In this document: one piece after another, positions 33,359-41,810 of the stretch | How positions within the stretch are numbered: position 1 is the first letter of the stretch | Layout of the letters: the number at the start of each line of letters is the position of its first letter | Origin: Granulosicoccus sp036478565 | GTDB lineage: Bacteria > Pseudomonadota > Gammaproteobacteria > Granulosicoccales > Granulosicoccaceae | Length of the DNA: 64,000 nucleotides | Assembly (NCBI GenBank): GCA_965224525.1 | Contig: OZ245050.1 | Span: 372,001-436,000 of the forward strand | Direction: 5' to 3' | Notes under the pieces: model-generated | Databases searched by the model: none | Seen by the model: the letters and a program-made list of their open reading frames with translations, nothing else | What the model was told of the DNA's origin: nothing | Made by a program: the position numbers and the translations under genes

Positions 33359-34587
33359 GAGTCATGACTCTGGGTTGTATCGCAGGCGGGTGTTTGCGGT
33401 TGGATCAGGATAGCGGATGCCGTCAACGAGATCCCCGAACGTGTGTGCGGGCGTTTGCCATGGCTATGTATCAGATAGGCCTCTGCCAATGTTTCGCCGA
33501 GTGCTTTACGCAGCGCTGCATTGGTTTTGGATTTGCGCTGCTCCATCCACTCCTTTGTGAAACCGTCTTGCAGTGCTGTCTCGGTGCGTTCGGGCTGTTG
33601 CGACATTTCGCCGCATATATCCTGATAGAGTTCGAGGTATTCGTGCTGCACATTGGTGTCAGTCCAGCGAACCGGCTCATGCCCGTGAAGTTGACGCCAC
33701 GCAAGCCAGGCGTAGAAGGCAAAGTCGGCCGTTGGCAGTTTAATGGTTTCGCTACCAGCCAGGATTTGCCGGGTTGTCAGATTGATAACAAGCTGCGCTG
33801 GTTCCAGCGCTGTCTGGGCTGCTGTTATGGTTTCGCTGAAACTGGCACCGCCGGTTTGCAGGCGCGTTGGCAAACCGTTGCGTAGTCGTACAAAGGGGAT
33901 GTCAGCCAGCATCACTCGGGCGTCGCGGGTATGTGCTGGTCGCTCGCGAATCATCAATCGGCGGGGTGTGGCAGGTGGATAGTAGAAATGATGATGCGAA
34001 TCGAATGGTGGGTTTACCAACACGTGTGAGAGTCTGTCTTGAGCTCGCCCGTAAAGCGATAAGGCGTAGCCCAGGTAAAATCCCATAGTTTTACGACCAC
34101 CGGCAATAGAGGCGTGCAACGCGCAACCATCATCTTCCGTAAACGTTCGAACTTTCTCGGTAATGGCGTTGGCAACCGCCGAATTATCGGCCTCTGTCTG
34201 GATATCGGTTAATGGTATGCCATCAGTGTTGTTGACAACATGAATATGTGTTTCATCAAAGGTTATGGCATAAGGATCAATCGAATATTCTTCCAGAAAT
34301 TGGAAAAACCGCCCAGCAGCGGCGTCAAGCAACATTAATCGCGCACGCTCTGCGCCTTCAGCCGTGGTAATCAGGTGTACCTCAGTAGGAATAAATGCAG
34401 GCTTCCCAGACACCGCCAATGCATACAGCGTTTCGGTGACGACTTGTGGAGAAAGCCCGGTAACTGCCAGTAGTATACGCCTTGGGTATGAAGCTGGCTG
34501 TTGTGCGCACAGTGTTGTCGTACCAATTGCGGGCAATGCAATCGATTGGATAGCAGATGGCAGGGCGGTTCTTTTATGCGATAGCAT
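33355..34587 (-). CDS. CARF protein of the NE0113 family (TIGR02584)
   Basis: 410 residues. After 35 variable residues come the family motifs RRILLAVTGLSPQVVTETLYAL (split across about residues 36-57), SIAGGRKTMGFYLGYALSLY and LSHVLVNPPF. This is a CARF domain with a conserved GGRKT loop. Then comes a winged-helix-like region (LPTADFAFYAWLAWRQL). Databases label the family Csm6-like or ring nuclease. I see no convincing HEPN motif, so I favour a sensor or ring-degrading role rather than an RNase. It lies between cas6 (24 bases) and cas10 (four-base overlap), closer to the core than the other CARF genes. Confidence 0.85.
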   Translation of the reverse strand: MLSHKRTALPSAIQSIALPAIGTTTLCAQQPASYPRRILLAVTGLSPQVVTETLYALAVSGKPAFIPTEVHLITTAEGAERARLMLLDAAAGRFFQFLEEYSIDPYAITFDETHIHVVNNTDGIPLTDIQTEADNSAVANAITEKVRTFTEDDGCALHASIAGGRKTMGFYLGYALSLYGRAQDRLSHVLVNPPFDSHHHFYYPPATPRRLMIRERPAHTRDARVMLADIPFVRLRNGLPTRLQTGGASFSETITAAQTALEPAQLVINLTTRQILAGSETIKLPTADFAFYAWLAWRQLHGHEPVRWTDTNVQHEYLELYQDICGEMSQQPERTETALQDGFTKEWMEQRKSKTNAALRKALGETLAEAYLIHSHGKRPHTRSGISLTASAILIQPQTPACDTTQSHDS

Positions 34588-34611
34588 CTTTGTGTATGGA
34601 GGTGCGTATTG

Positions 34612-35640
34612 TTAAGCACAATCCTGAATTGGACTGGTGGTTATGTCAGTCTTGGCAAGCTTGCCGGTTTCAATACTGAATTTGCCCAGTCCCATGCTTG
34701 TGGTTTTACCTGCATGCGTCCACTGCCCCAGCCAGAGAAGCTTCCAGAGAGGTTGTGGTAAGCGCGATGCAAATTGAATTCGACCCGTCAAACCGCCCAG
34801 TTGCATATAGTCCTGTTGCCTGGATGAATACCGGGTCCAATCGTGCCAGCGCAGTGAGCAGGTCGCTGGCACATCAAGCTGATCATCGTCGACTGGTAAA
34901 AAATCGCCTTTTCCATAGGCGTGTTGCAATGCAATTACTCGGCGTTGTAAAGCCCAGAAGAGGTGGTAGGGCCGGAAAGTATCCGGGTGAATCAACCGTT
35001 TATTGTGCTTCACTCGCAGTGGTGTTAGCAGCTCTATACTCAGTTGTTCTGGCGCTGGCGGAATATGCAGTTGTGCTGGTGGCAAGGCAATTATACGTCC
35101 TGTTTCAGGCGTGTATATGTTGTGCCATTTTTTGGTATTGATAGACTGCTGCCAAAGCCCGGCAATACGAAATTTGCCGTGGCCCTGGCCAATACCAAGA
35201 TCGCCGCCTATTTCGAAAGCCCGCAAAATATAGGGCAGATGGTTACATGCAGGCCCAAACAGGGTTAGTCCGAAGCTGAAACACTCGCCAGGTTCAAGTG
35301 TTTGCCCATTGCTTGGTGCAACATCAAGCACATAAGGAGTTGGGCGATCTGCGCCTTTGACTATGGGACCGCTTTGTTGTTGTGCTTCAAATATGAATGG
35401 ATAGGCGCAACTTGTTAGTAGTGAACATGGTTGGCAGTTTTTTTGCCGTGTAACACAGACAGTTTTTCGTAGTCCGTGTCCCAGCAAGCCGCGCAACGCG
35501 GAACCTGTGTAGTCAGGCAGGCGTATTCGATCAATTGCCTCAGCATCAAAACGTACGTGGATCAGTGTTGGCCAGTCGACGATATCTGAATGCCTTGAGT
35601 CCGTCAGCGTATCAGTGCCTTCAACTTTATAGTGCGGCAT
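34612..35640 (-). CDS. cas6: Cas6-type crRNA-processing RAMP endoribonuclease
   Basis: 342 residues from the ATG encoding MPHYKVEG; the open frame extends to 35916, but the extra 92 residues do not look like Cas6. Family features (PF10040 type) are DYTGSALRGLLGHGLRKTVC, a cysteine cluster with NCQPCSLLTSCAYPFIFE, and a C-terminal GGLTGRIQFASRLPQPLW with THAGKTTSMGLGKF. The enzyme cuts the long array transcript within repeats and leaves the 8-base 5' handle on each crRNA. Start choice is uncertain; an ATG at 35685 is an alternative. Confidence 0.85.
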   Translation of the reverse strand: MPHYKVEGTDTLTDSRHSDIVDWPTLIHVRFDAEAIDRIRLPDYTGSALRGLLGHGLRKTVCVTRQKNCQPCSLLTSCAYPFIFEAQQQSGPIVKGADRPTPYVLDVAPSNGQTLEPGECFSFGLTLFGPACNHLPYILRAFEIGGDLGIGQGHGKFRIAGLWQQSINTKKWHNIYTPETGRIIALPPAQLHIPPAPEQLSIELLTPLRVKHNKRLIHPDTFRPYHLFWALQRRVIALQHAYGKGDFLPVDDDQLDVPATCSLRWHDWTRYSSRQQDYMQLGGLTGRIQFASRLPQPLWKLLWLGQWTHAGKTTSMGLGKFSIETGKLAKTDITTSPIQDCA

Positions 35641-35926
35641 AGATCCGTCTACGTGGTGATTGTAAGCATTATAGACAGATTTCATCGTTGCCCGCCAACC
35701 AGTAAGGGCCTTCACACGCAATAGACTTTTACCATTGTGGTTTGCCCTATACAGGCGAAAGAGCGTGCCAATTAACTGGCGGCATCCAGATGGCCAGTTC
35801 AGGATAATTGAATCGAAGTTGGTGCAACACACTGGTAGATATAAATATTGAATTGGATGAGCGGCACCAGGCGTATTTTGGCCTGTATCGAAACAAATGC
35901 TTTTGCGATAATCCATCCACGCAACT

Positions 35927-36130
35927 CTACCGAAGGCTCCCCAACCTCACCCATCTACCACAGCCGTCAGATCCCGGTGTTACAAAACCAATGCGCTGCG
36001 GGTGGTTGCAATTGCCTTTGGTGTTTTTCTTGACTTCGACCAGGGTGCCGGAAAAATTTGGCGTTCTGTTGCCAAACCAGTGAACACAGCTTGCGCAGAA
36101 GTGTTGTCCTGATGCATAGGTTGCTGTCAT
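35927..36130 (-). CDS. Small Cys-rich protein at the head of the cas operon
   Basis: 67 residues, start ATG 36130 with GGAG nine bases upstream. It has four conserved-looking cysteines: FCASCVHW early, GNCNHP in the middle and GCGRWV late. This suggests one zinc site. No membrane segment. The family is not recognised. It reads in the cas direction and is the first gene before cas6, 286 bases away, so it may be the first gene of the operon. Divergent from the MerR gene. Confidence 0.55.
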   Translation of the reverse strand: MTATYASGQHFCASCVHWFGNRTPNFSGTLVEVKKNTKGNCNHPQRIGFVTPGSDGCGRWVRLGSLR

Positions 36131-36316
36131 CTCTTTTTCTCCAGTTACGTGTTGTCGTACAACCTGGTACGACAGCCTTGCCGTGGTTTTTCGTCTCTGC
36201 TTCTCATTTACTGGATTCTGAGCACCGACATTCGGAGTTTTACTGGAGCTATGCTGCGGAAGCTGCACAGGCACAGCAAATTCTGCAAACCATCACCCAT
36301 TCCACAAACATGCCAC

Positions 36317-36345
36317 TTGAAATAGACAGTAACACTGTCTATATT
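36317..36345 (+). promoter_or_regulatory. Promoter of the MerR gene with a palindrome filling the spacer
   Basis: -35 TTGAAA (36317-36322) and -10 TATATT (36340-36345) are separated by 17 bases. A perfect dyad ATAGACAG-TAACA-CTGTCTAT (36322-36342) fills the spacer, the position where MerR-family proteins bind. Transcription would begin near 36352, right at the ATG (36353), so the mRNA may be leaderless. Confidence 0.7.
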
Positions 36346-36352
36346 GACTGGC

Positions 36353-36778
36353 ATGAAAGAACAACCCCAACTATTCACTCTGGATGAGCTCGCTGGTCTG
36401 GTTGATTTGCCGAGGCGCACGCTTCGTTATTACATCCAGATAGGGCTGATAGACCGTCCGCAAGGGGTTGGCCGTGGTGCGCATTACACGGCGCTGCACC
36501 TTGATCAACTGCTGGAAATTCGCAAATGGCAACAGGCTGGGCTGTCCCTGGAACGAATTGGGGAGCTACTTGGTGCTGGTGAGGAGGCGGGTTTAACCCC
36601 GCCACCGAGGCCGCGTCAAAAGGGCTCTGTGGAAGTGTGGAGCCATGTGCTGGTTGATGACGGCGTAGAGCTTGTCATTGATCCAAAACGGGCAGCGATG
36701 ACACCCGAACAGGTTCGGCAATTCACTACCGGGCTAACGAAACTTTACAAAAAAATAACAAAAGGAAACAGGACATGA
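36353..36778 (+). CDS. MerR-family regulator
   Basis: 141 residues. The N-terminal winged helix LFTLDELAGLVDLPRRTLRYYIQ and GLIDRPQGVGRGAHY is a MerR DNA-binding domain. The C-terminal part (VLVDDGVELVIDPKRAAMTP) differs from metal-sensing MerR proteins and has no cysteines. The ATG at 36353 is chosen because homology begins there; a TTG nine bases earlier is possible. The stop overlaps the start of the VIT/VWA gene (ATGA), so the pair is an operon under a promoter with a MerR-type dyad. Confidence 0.88.
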   Translation: MKEQPQLFTLDELAGLVDLPRRTLRYYIQIGLIDRPQGVGRGAHYTALHLDQLLEIRKWQQAGLSLERIGELLGAGEEAGLTPPPRPRQKGSVEVWSHVLVDDGVELVIDPKRAAMTPEQVRQFTTGLTKLYKKITKGNRT

Positions 36779-38940
36779 CAAATGCAACTGCAGCTGTACT
36801 TGAACCCGTTGGTGAGGCGCGTGTCGCCCTTGAATCAGTTGATATACAGGCAAGTTTGAAAGGCCTGTATGAAGAAGTTGTGGTAAGCCAGGTATACAGA
36901 AACCTGGAGGCCATCAATATCGAGGCGGTCTATACGTTTCCACTGCCAATGGATGCGGTGTTGCTGGACTTGTCTCTGGAACTCAACGGCAAGGTGTTGA
37001 AAGGTGTGGTTCAACGCAAGTCAGAGGCTGAGGAATCTTATGAGGATGCGATGGATGACGGTGATACAGCCGCACTGTTGCAACAACTGGAGCCTGGTCT
37101 TTACACCATGAATGTAGGCAACATTCTGCCCGGCGAACAGGCTGTTCTGCGCTTTCGCTATGGTCAACTTCATCGATGGCAGGGTGACAGCCTGCGGCTT
37201 CATCTGCCGTTGACGATTGCACCACGCTATGGCGACCCATCAGCATCCGGGCTGGCTCCGCATGAAGTGCCCGAGCATGCGCTGTCGGTTGATCATGGTT
37301 TTACTTTGCGTGTGCGTATCGAAGGTGCTCTGGCGCAAGCTGAGCTGGATTGCCCTTCGCATCCGATAGTTGTTTCTACACGGGATGGAATCACAGAGTT
37401 ATCCCTGTCCGGTGGCAGTACACAGGTGGACAGGGACTTTATTCTGCTATTGAAAGAACCGGCTGAGTCCATGATAGAGGCTATAGCAGCGCCTGACGGT
37501 GATGAGCATGTTGTACTCGCATCCTTCCACCCGGTGTTCCCGGATGATATGCCGGAGTCTCCGCGCTGTGTAAAACTGGTGGTCGACTGCTCCGGTTCCA
37601 TGGGTGGTGACTCTATTGCTCAGGCAAAAAAAGCACTGCATGACATAGTCTCCTTGCTCAAGCCAGACGATTATTTCAATCTGATAGCGTTTGGTTCATC
37701 GTTCGACATGTTGTTCCCTGAACCCGTTATTGCCAATGACAAAAACGTCAGGAAAGCGGCCGGCTTCGTCGAACAGATTGACGCCAATATGGGTGGCACT
37801 GAAATTGGCGCTGCCCTGAATGCCGCTTATGGCTGTGGGAAAATAGACAAACTGCCATCAGACGTTTTGTTGATAACCGATGGCGAAGTATGGGATCACG
37901 AACGCATAGTCGAAGATGCCAGGCATTCCGGACACAGAATATTCACTGTAGGTGTTGGCAGTGCCGTGTCGGAAGCGTTTGTACGCGGGATTGCAGAGGC
38001 AACGAACGGGGCCTGTGAGCTGGTATCACCGCGTGAAAATATGTCGCAACGCATTGTGCGGCATTTCCAGAGAATCGATCAGCAATGCGCGCAGTCCATC
38101 CATATCGAATGGCCGGTTAATCCGTTGCGGCAGATTCCGGCTACTGTGGAAACGGTGTATGCGGGCGATACGCTGCATGTCCTTGGTTGGTTTGAACAAC
38201 CGACGGGTGGAATAGTTCGCCTGACCACGACGTTTGAGGACGGTCGTAGCGTAAGCCAGGATGTGCCATTGTCAGAAGAACCTGCAAACGATGAAGCCTT
38301 GCATTCCAGCCTGCCGAGAGTTGCAGCCAGAATACGTATGGGCACGCTGGATTCTGAAGCTGCGGCAGAACTTGCCGAGCGCTATCAGCTGGTGACGGTA
38401 CACACGAGCTGTGTGCTGGTGTATGAACGGGATGACGATCAGAAAGCACAGGACATTCCTGCGTTGAGAAAAGTACCGCAGCTGCTTGCAGCAGGTTACG
38501 GTGGTGCGGGTTGTGTGGTGTCCAGAATGCAGTTTTGCGCCGCGCCGCAGATGCAAGAATGCAGCTCTGCAGACTACTTTTCCATGCCGTCTTTTCCAGG
38601 AAGTCAGAATATCGTTACATTTGATGTGTTGATTTCAGCATTGAACAAGCGTTATCCGGACAGTGCATCTGCGCGGCTGGATATCAATACCATTGATGAG
38701 CTGGTTGAACTGGGGCTGGATCAAGCCATTGCCGATGAGCTTTACGAACTGGTGAATGAGAACGCACCTGTATCGGACAAGGATATAGAGGAGAAAATTG
38801 TTACCCTGTTTTTGTCGCTCTTGGCAAAACACAAGCGTGGCAAGGGTTGCTCCCGGCATGTCAAAAGGCTCATGCGGCAGGCGAGTAAGCAGATTGCATT
38901 GCCTGCATCGGTGGTTGAGCAGGTGGCGGATCTGATTTAA
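36775..38940 (+). CDS. VIT- and VWA-domain protein
   Basis: 721 residues. Residues 10-140 form a VIT domain (SQVYRNLEAINIEAVYTFPL, YTMNVGNILPGEQAVLRF). Residues about 262-430 form a von Willebrand factor A domain with a complete MIDAS metal site (DCSGSMGG at about 270, then the Thr in MGGTEIG and LLITDGEVWD). No signal peptide, so it is cytoplasmic. The C-terminal 200 residues include a helical segment ending KRLMRQASKQIALPASVVEQ. VIT/VWA proteins act in protein complexes as metal-dependent adaptors. The coupled MerR gene suggests inducible expression, but the partner is unknown. Confidence 0.85.
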   Translation: MTNATAAVLEPVGEARVALESVDIQASLKGLYEEVVVSQVYRNLEAINIEAVYTFPLPMDAVLLDLSLELNGKVLKGVVQRKSEAEESYEDAMDDGDTAALLQQLEPGLYTMNVGNILPGEQAVLRFRYGQLHRWQGDSLRLHLPLTIAPRYGDPSASGLAPHEVPEHALSVDHGFTLRVRIEGALAQAELDCPSHPIVVSTRDGITELSLSGGSTQVDRDFILLLKEPAESMIEAIAAPDGDEHVVLASFHPVFPDDMPESPRCVKLVVDCSGSMGGDSIAQAKKALHDIVSLLKPDDYFNLIAFGSSFDMLFPEPVIANDKNVRKAAGFVEQIDANMGGTEIGAALNAAYGCGKIDKLPSDVLLITDGEVWDHERIVEDARHSGHRIFTVGVGSAVSEAFVRGIAEATNGACELVSPRENMSQRIVRHFQRIDQQCAQSIHIEWPVNPLRQIPATVETVYAGDTLHVLGWFEQPTGGIVRLTTTFEDGRSVSQDVPLSEEPANDEALHSSLPRVAARIRMGTLDSEAAAELAERYQLVTVHTSCVLVYERDDDQKAQDIPALRKVPQLLAAGYGGAGCVVSRMQFCAAPQMQECSSADYFSMPSFPGSQNIVTFDVLISALNKRYPDSASARLDINTIDELVELGLDQAIADELYELVNENAPVSDKDIEEKIVTLFLSLLAKHKRGKGCSRHVKRLMRQASKQIALPASVVEQVADLI

Positions 38941-39143
38941 TCAGCAGGTAACAGCCAGCACATTCGGGTAAGGGTTATCGGCGGACAGGTCGGGGCAGTT
39001 TATTTGAATCGACCATCAGCTGATAGCCTGTTGTGTGAAGTCGCACAAGAAAACAGTGTGCCGATGGCATACGAAGATAGGCAGCTCGCTCCGGGAAAGC
39101 ATTGCGCACGCACAGCGTTCAACAAATTCGGATTTGCGCCCCG

Positions 39144-39320
39144 TCAGGTATGGATGACATCTATTCTTCTATCAGTTGCCGCAATGAGAACAGCGATATC
39201 ATCAGGATCGGATGTGACTATTTGATCTCCATTGTTGGCAAGAGCCACAACAGCTGAATCTATTGCATCGCTCAGACCGCTTCGAGCCAGAAGCACTCCA
39301 GCATCCAGTATCAAAGTCAT
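39144..39320 (-). pseudogene. VapC-type PIN toxin with large internal deletion
   Basis: The ATG at 39320 overlaps the antitoxin stop (ATGA). Translation gives MTLILDAGVLLA, the PIN start, and then at once RSGLSDAIDSAVVALANNG and IVTSDPDDIAVLIAA, which is the C-terminal end of the family. About 60-70 central residues are missing. The frame is preserved, so a 58-residue peptide could be made, but the PIN active site is incomplete. Confidence 0.75.
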
Positions 39321-39598
39321 CCCTTGTGACGAAGATTTGATCGTCTGAATGTTGCTGCGGCGTCTCTATCAGCTTGTTGTTGTGCCGCCAGCTCTTCATC
39401 GGTTATGACGCCATGCTCGCTTTCAAAACCGGCAATCAAGTCGGCAAGTGCTGAGAGACGGTTATCCCTGTCCAGGCGCACTTGCAGCGCTTCATTGATC
39501 CAGGCACTCACAGAATCCGCGCGGCCTTCGGTGACAGCCATTTGTGCCGCTGCAAGCAAGCTGTCGTCCAGGGTTACCGTCAATCTCTTTTTTCTCAT
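39317..39598 (-). CDS. Ribbon-helix-helix-type antitoxin of a VapBC pair
   Basis: 93 residues with a basic N-terminal strand and two helices (KRLTVTLDDSLLAAAQMAV, VSAWINEALQVRL), as in ribbon-helix-helix antitoxins, and an acidic toxin-binding tail (ITDEELAAQQQADRDAAATF). It is coupled to a toxin gene that carries a deletion. The start codon lies within a dyad (CTCATAC at 39594-39600, GTATGAG at 39616-39622, with TATGATCATA in the middle) that probably serves as its own operator. Confidence 0.8.
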   Translation of the reverse strand: MRKKRLTVTLDDSLLAAAQMAVTEGRADSVSAWINEALQVRLDRDNRLSALADLIAGFESEHGVITDEELAAQQQADRDAAATFRRSNLRHKG

Positions 39599-39622
39599 AC
39601 TATGATCATACTATGGTATGAG
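39594..39622. promoter_or_regulatory. Autoregulatory dyad over the antitoxin start codon
   Basis: Arms CTCATAC and GTATGAG surround the 10-base palindrome TATGATCATA. It overlaps the ATG of the antitoxin gene, as expected for an operator bound by a ribbon-helix-helix dimer. Confidence 0.5.
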
Positions 39623-39726
39623 AAAATGCATACTTTGAGTGGCTGCAACAGTACACAGTCTGAAGCAAGCATACTCATCAGCCGGGGCGCTTACTCGGCG
39701 CTGCCCGAAGCACTTGAGCACAGATG

Positions 39727-40476
39727 TCAAGCGGGCAGTGGCAGTTCATTATTCACCAAAAAACAATCGATGGGAAAGCGGATGACTTCCCGGGCGTCTA
39801 CTTGCTTGAATGACACGTCCGTTGCACTGGTTTCGCAAAACCACTGGCTCATCTCCCGAGGCTTTTTCTGAACAAAGGCATTCGGGGTAAACAGGCCCAC
39901 ACAGGTGCCTTTTTCCGGGTCACGTACAGATTGATACTCAAACACATCAACCGCTGCCTCTCTCATGCTGGAGCCCAACAATTGACTGGACTGGTAGCTC
40001 GACGGGTGAGCCAACTCAGCAAGGTATTCATCGAACGGCGCGACGTGAAGTTGTATACCGCTGGATGTTTTATAGTTGACAGAAAACAGAGTGTGCTCGG
40101 TACGCATCTTGTCCTTGACAGAATCTGCATCCATCGAAAACCAGAAGACCATCCGGTAGTAGGCTGACTCAGCCAACGCCACCTCAATACCACAACCGCC
40201 ATAGAATATTCCAGGCTCGTGAGTACGGCCAAAACGAGACCCCCACTTCAATGGCGGATAGCGAAATGGTGTTTTCAAAAGATAGTGATAAGTGTCGCTG
40301 TCTTCCGGGAATGACGGCTTGATGCTCTCGAGCATCTCCTCCAGAAGCGCTTGCTCCTCAAGGGTGTCTACATAGCTCATCGTGGCTACTTGCTGCTGGC
40401 TCTCTACCAGTCGAAACAGTTCACCCTGCAGGAAGCCTGTATGTTGCGATCCTTTACGAGTCTGCCAGATCATCAA
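39727..40476 (-). CDS. RES-domain toxin (NAD-degrading), first module
   Basis: 249 residues. RES family motifs: RLVESQQQVAT, TPFRYPPLKWGSRFGRTHEP with the conserved Arg, FYGGCGIEVALAESAYYR with the conserved Tyr and Glu, and a late serine region. RES toxins break down cellular NAD+ and cause growth arrest. The gene overlaps the upstream Xre antitoxin by four bases. A homologous module lies 14 kb away at 54690-55794. Confidence 0.9.
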   Translation of the reverse strand: MMIWQTRKGSQHTGFLQGELFRLVESQQQVATMSYVDTLEEQALLEEMLESIKPSFPEDSDTYHYLLKTPFRYPPLKWGSRFGRTHEPGIFYGGCGIEVALAESAYYRMVFWFSMDADSVKDKMRTEHTLFSVNYKTSSGIQLHVAPFDEYLAELAHPSSYQSSQLLGSSMREAAVDVFEYQSVRDPEKGTCVGLFTPNAFVQKKPREMSQWFCETSATDVSFKQVDAREVIRFPIDCFLVNNELPLPA

Positions 40477-40844
40477 AGCTTGGCGCGGATAGCATCAGTG
40501 AATCGTAAAACCGTCATCAGACCCTGAATAGTTTCAATCTGTTTTGCCGGCACGCCTCCCGTAAGCTTGTTGGGAGAATGCATGAAGTGGCTAATCCATT
40601 CCCTGTCACCACCGGTGAGCGCGAACAAGGCACGTGCCAGACGTACCAGTAACAGAGCCAGTTCGCCTGGCTTGGATTTCGGGTCAAGAGACGGGTTCTG
40701 TTTCAGCCGGCTGATTGCCGTTCTATGCATCCCCAGCACTGTCGCCAGTTCAGACTGCTTGAGCCCGAGCTGTTCCGCTGCATTCAGTACCGCTTTAACC
40801 AATACCGCTTCAGGGGAGGGTTTGATAGATTCCAATGCTGGCAC
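40473..40844 (-). CDS. Xre/MbcA-type antitoxin of the first RES module
   Basis: 123 residues. Helix-turn-helix LGLKQSELATVLGMHRTAIS (about 24-44) and the C-terminal toxin-binding domain with GGDREWISHFMHSPN and GVPAKQIETIQGLMTVLRFT. It silences the RES toxin and represses the operon. An imperfect dyad upstream (40865-40896) is the likely operator. Start ATG 40844; the related antitoxin at 54690 is of equal length. Confidence 0.9.
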   Translation of the reverse strand: MPALESIKPSPEAVLVKAVLNAAEQLGLKQSELATVLGMHRTAISRLKQNPSLDPKSKPGELALLLVRLARALFALTGGDREWISHFMHSPNKLTGGVPAKQIETIQGLMTVLRFTDAIRAKL

Positions 40845-40864
40845 AGGTAGTATCGCAATGTTTT

Positions 40865-40896
40865 ATATGCACATATTATATGCGATATGTGCGTAT
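40865..40896. promoter_or_regulatory. Operator-like dyad upstream of the first RES/Xre operon
   Basis: ATATGCACATA (40865-40875) and TATGTGCGTAT (40886-40896) are inverted with one mismatch, 20 bases before the antitoxin start, in an AT-rich region suited to a promoter. Confidence 0.5.
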
Positions 40897-41053
40897 TTCA
40901 CAATCTGAAGCAAGCGATGACCGATCATGAGTGGTCATCGCTATGCCAACAGAGCACCACACGGGCGTTGTCATAATTTGAACAACAAGCCCGCCGAATA
41001 ACACTGACTCCGTGTACACTGCGTTCGTGTCTTTGCTGGCTGACTATCCGAAA

Positions 41054-41287
41054 ATGACAAAAAACATCACATTAAGTGCTAATGAACAGCTCATTGAACT
41101 GGCGCGCAGCAGAGCGCAAAAAAGGCATACAACGCTGAATGCCGAATTTCGCCTGTGGCTCGAACAGTATGTGGGTGAAGATCATGAAGGTAAAAGCCGT
41201 GTTCATGCTTATAGACGGCTAATGGCTTCACTTGGGGCCGTAAAACCCGGTCGGCACTTTACCCGGGATGATATGAATGAGCGATAG
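41054..41287 (+). CDS. Antitoxin of a VapBC-type pair
   Basis: 77 residues from the ATG encoding MTKNITLSANEQLIELA, preferred over an upstream ATG at 41012. The N-terminus resembles ribbon-helix-helix antitoxins, with helix LIELARSRAQKRHTTLNAEF. The C-terminal half is basic and contains the toxin-binding type tail. It overlaps the PIN toxin gene by 11 bases. Confidence 0.75.
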   Translation: MTKNITLSANEQLIELARSRAQKRHTTLNAEFRLWLEQYVGEDHEGKSRVHAYRRLMASLGAVKPGRHFTRDDMNER

Positions 41288-41759
41288 ATTCTTTATCGAT
41301 ACAAATATCCTGATCTACACATTTGACCGATCCAGCCCATCGAAGCGTAAAACAGCAATCAGTCTGGTTGAAACAGCTTTAGCCTCCGGCCTCGGATGTA
41401 TCAGTTTTCAGGTTGTTCAGGAATGCCTGAATGTGTTGACCCGAAAATTTCGTGTGCCGCTGGATGCCGAACAGGCGCGCAATTATCTACAAACCACATT
41501 GATGCCTGTTTGTCGCGTGCATTCGTCTATTCCGCTCTATGAAAGAGCGATTGATCTACACGAACGATGGCAGTTCAGCCTGTACGACACGTTGATTCTT
41601 GCTTCAGCGCTTGAGGCAAACTGTTCTATTCTGTTCAGTGAGGATATGCAGCATAAACAGAAGATTGAATCCCTGGTGGTTATCAATCCGTTTACCGATA
41701 CCCAACAGGTCAATGATGTAACGGACAAATATCAGGTAGATAGCCCGGAGCATCCGTGA
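41277..41759 (+). CDS. PIN-domain toxin (VapC type)
   Basis: 160 residues. PIN motifs: FFIDTNILIYTFD (first Asp), VVQECLNVL (Glu), FSLYDTLILASALEANCSI with the third acidic residue, and FSEDM near the end. PIN toxins cut tRNA or rRNA. Full length with all four acidic positions, so probably active. The start is ATG 41277, overlapping the antitoxin. This is the first of two VapBC pairs in the window that look complete. Confidence 0.88.
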   Translation: MSDRFFIDTNILIYTFDRSSPSKRKTAISLVETALASGLGCISFQVVQECLNVLTRKFRVPLDAEQARNYLQTTLMPVCRVHSSIPLYERAIDLHERWQFSLYDTLILASALEANCSILFSEDMQHKQKIESLVVINPFTDTQQVNDVTDKYQVDSPEHP

Positions 41760-41810
41760 ATAGCACAGGTAACAGGTTGTAAATTCATAGTGCGTAGTAG
41801 GTTAGGCCCG

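Noticed and set aside
33940..33960. R-x4-H (RERPAH) in the NE0113-family protein as a HEPN active site
   Set aside because: It lies in the middle of the CARF-to-winged-helix linker and not in a helical HEPN-like segment; probably chance.
35641..35916. N-terminal extension of Cas6 by 92 residues
   Set aside because: The frame is open but has no Cas6-like sequence and no ribosome-binding site at 35916; the ATG at 35640 fits the family better.
39100..39130. Second copy of the small gene at 17580
   Set aside because: Only 23 bases match (AGCGTTCA.CAAATTCGGATTTG) without continuation; too short to call a gene fragment.
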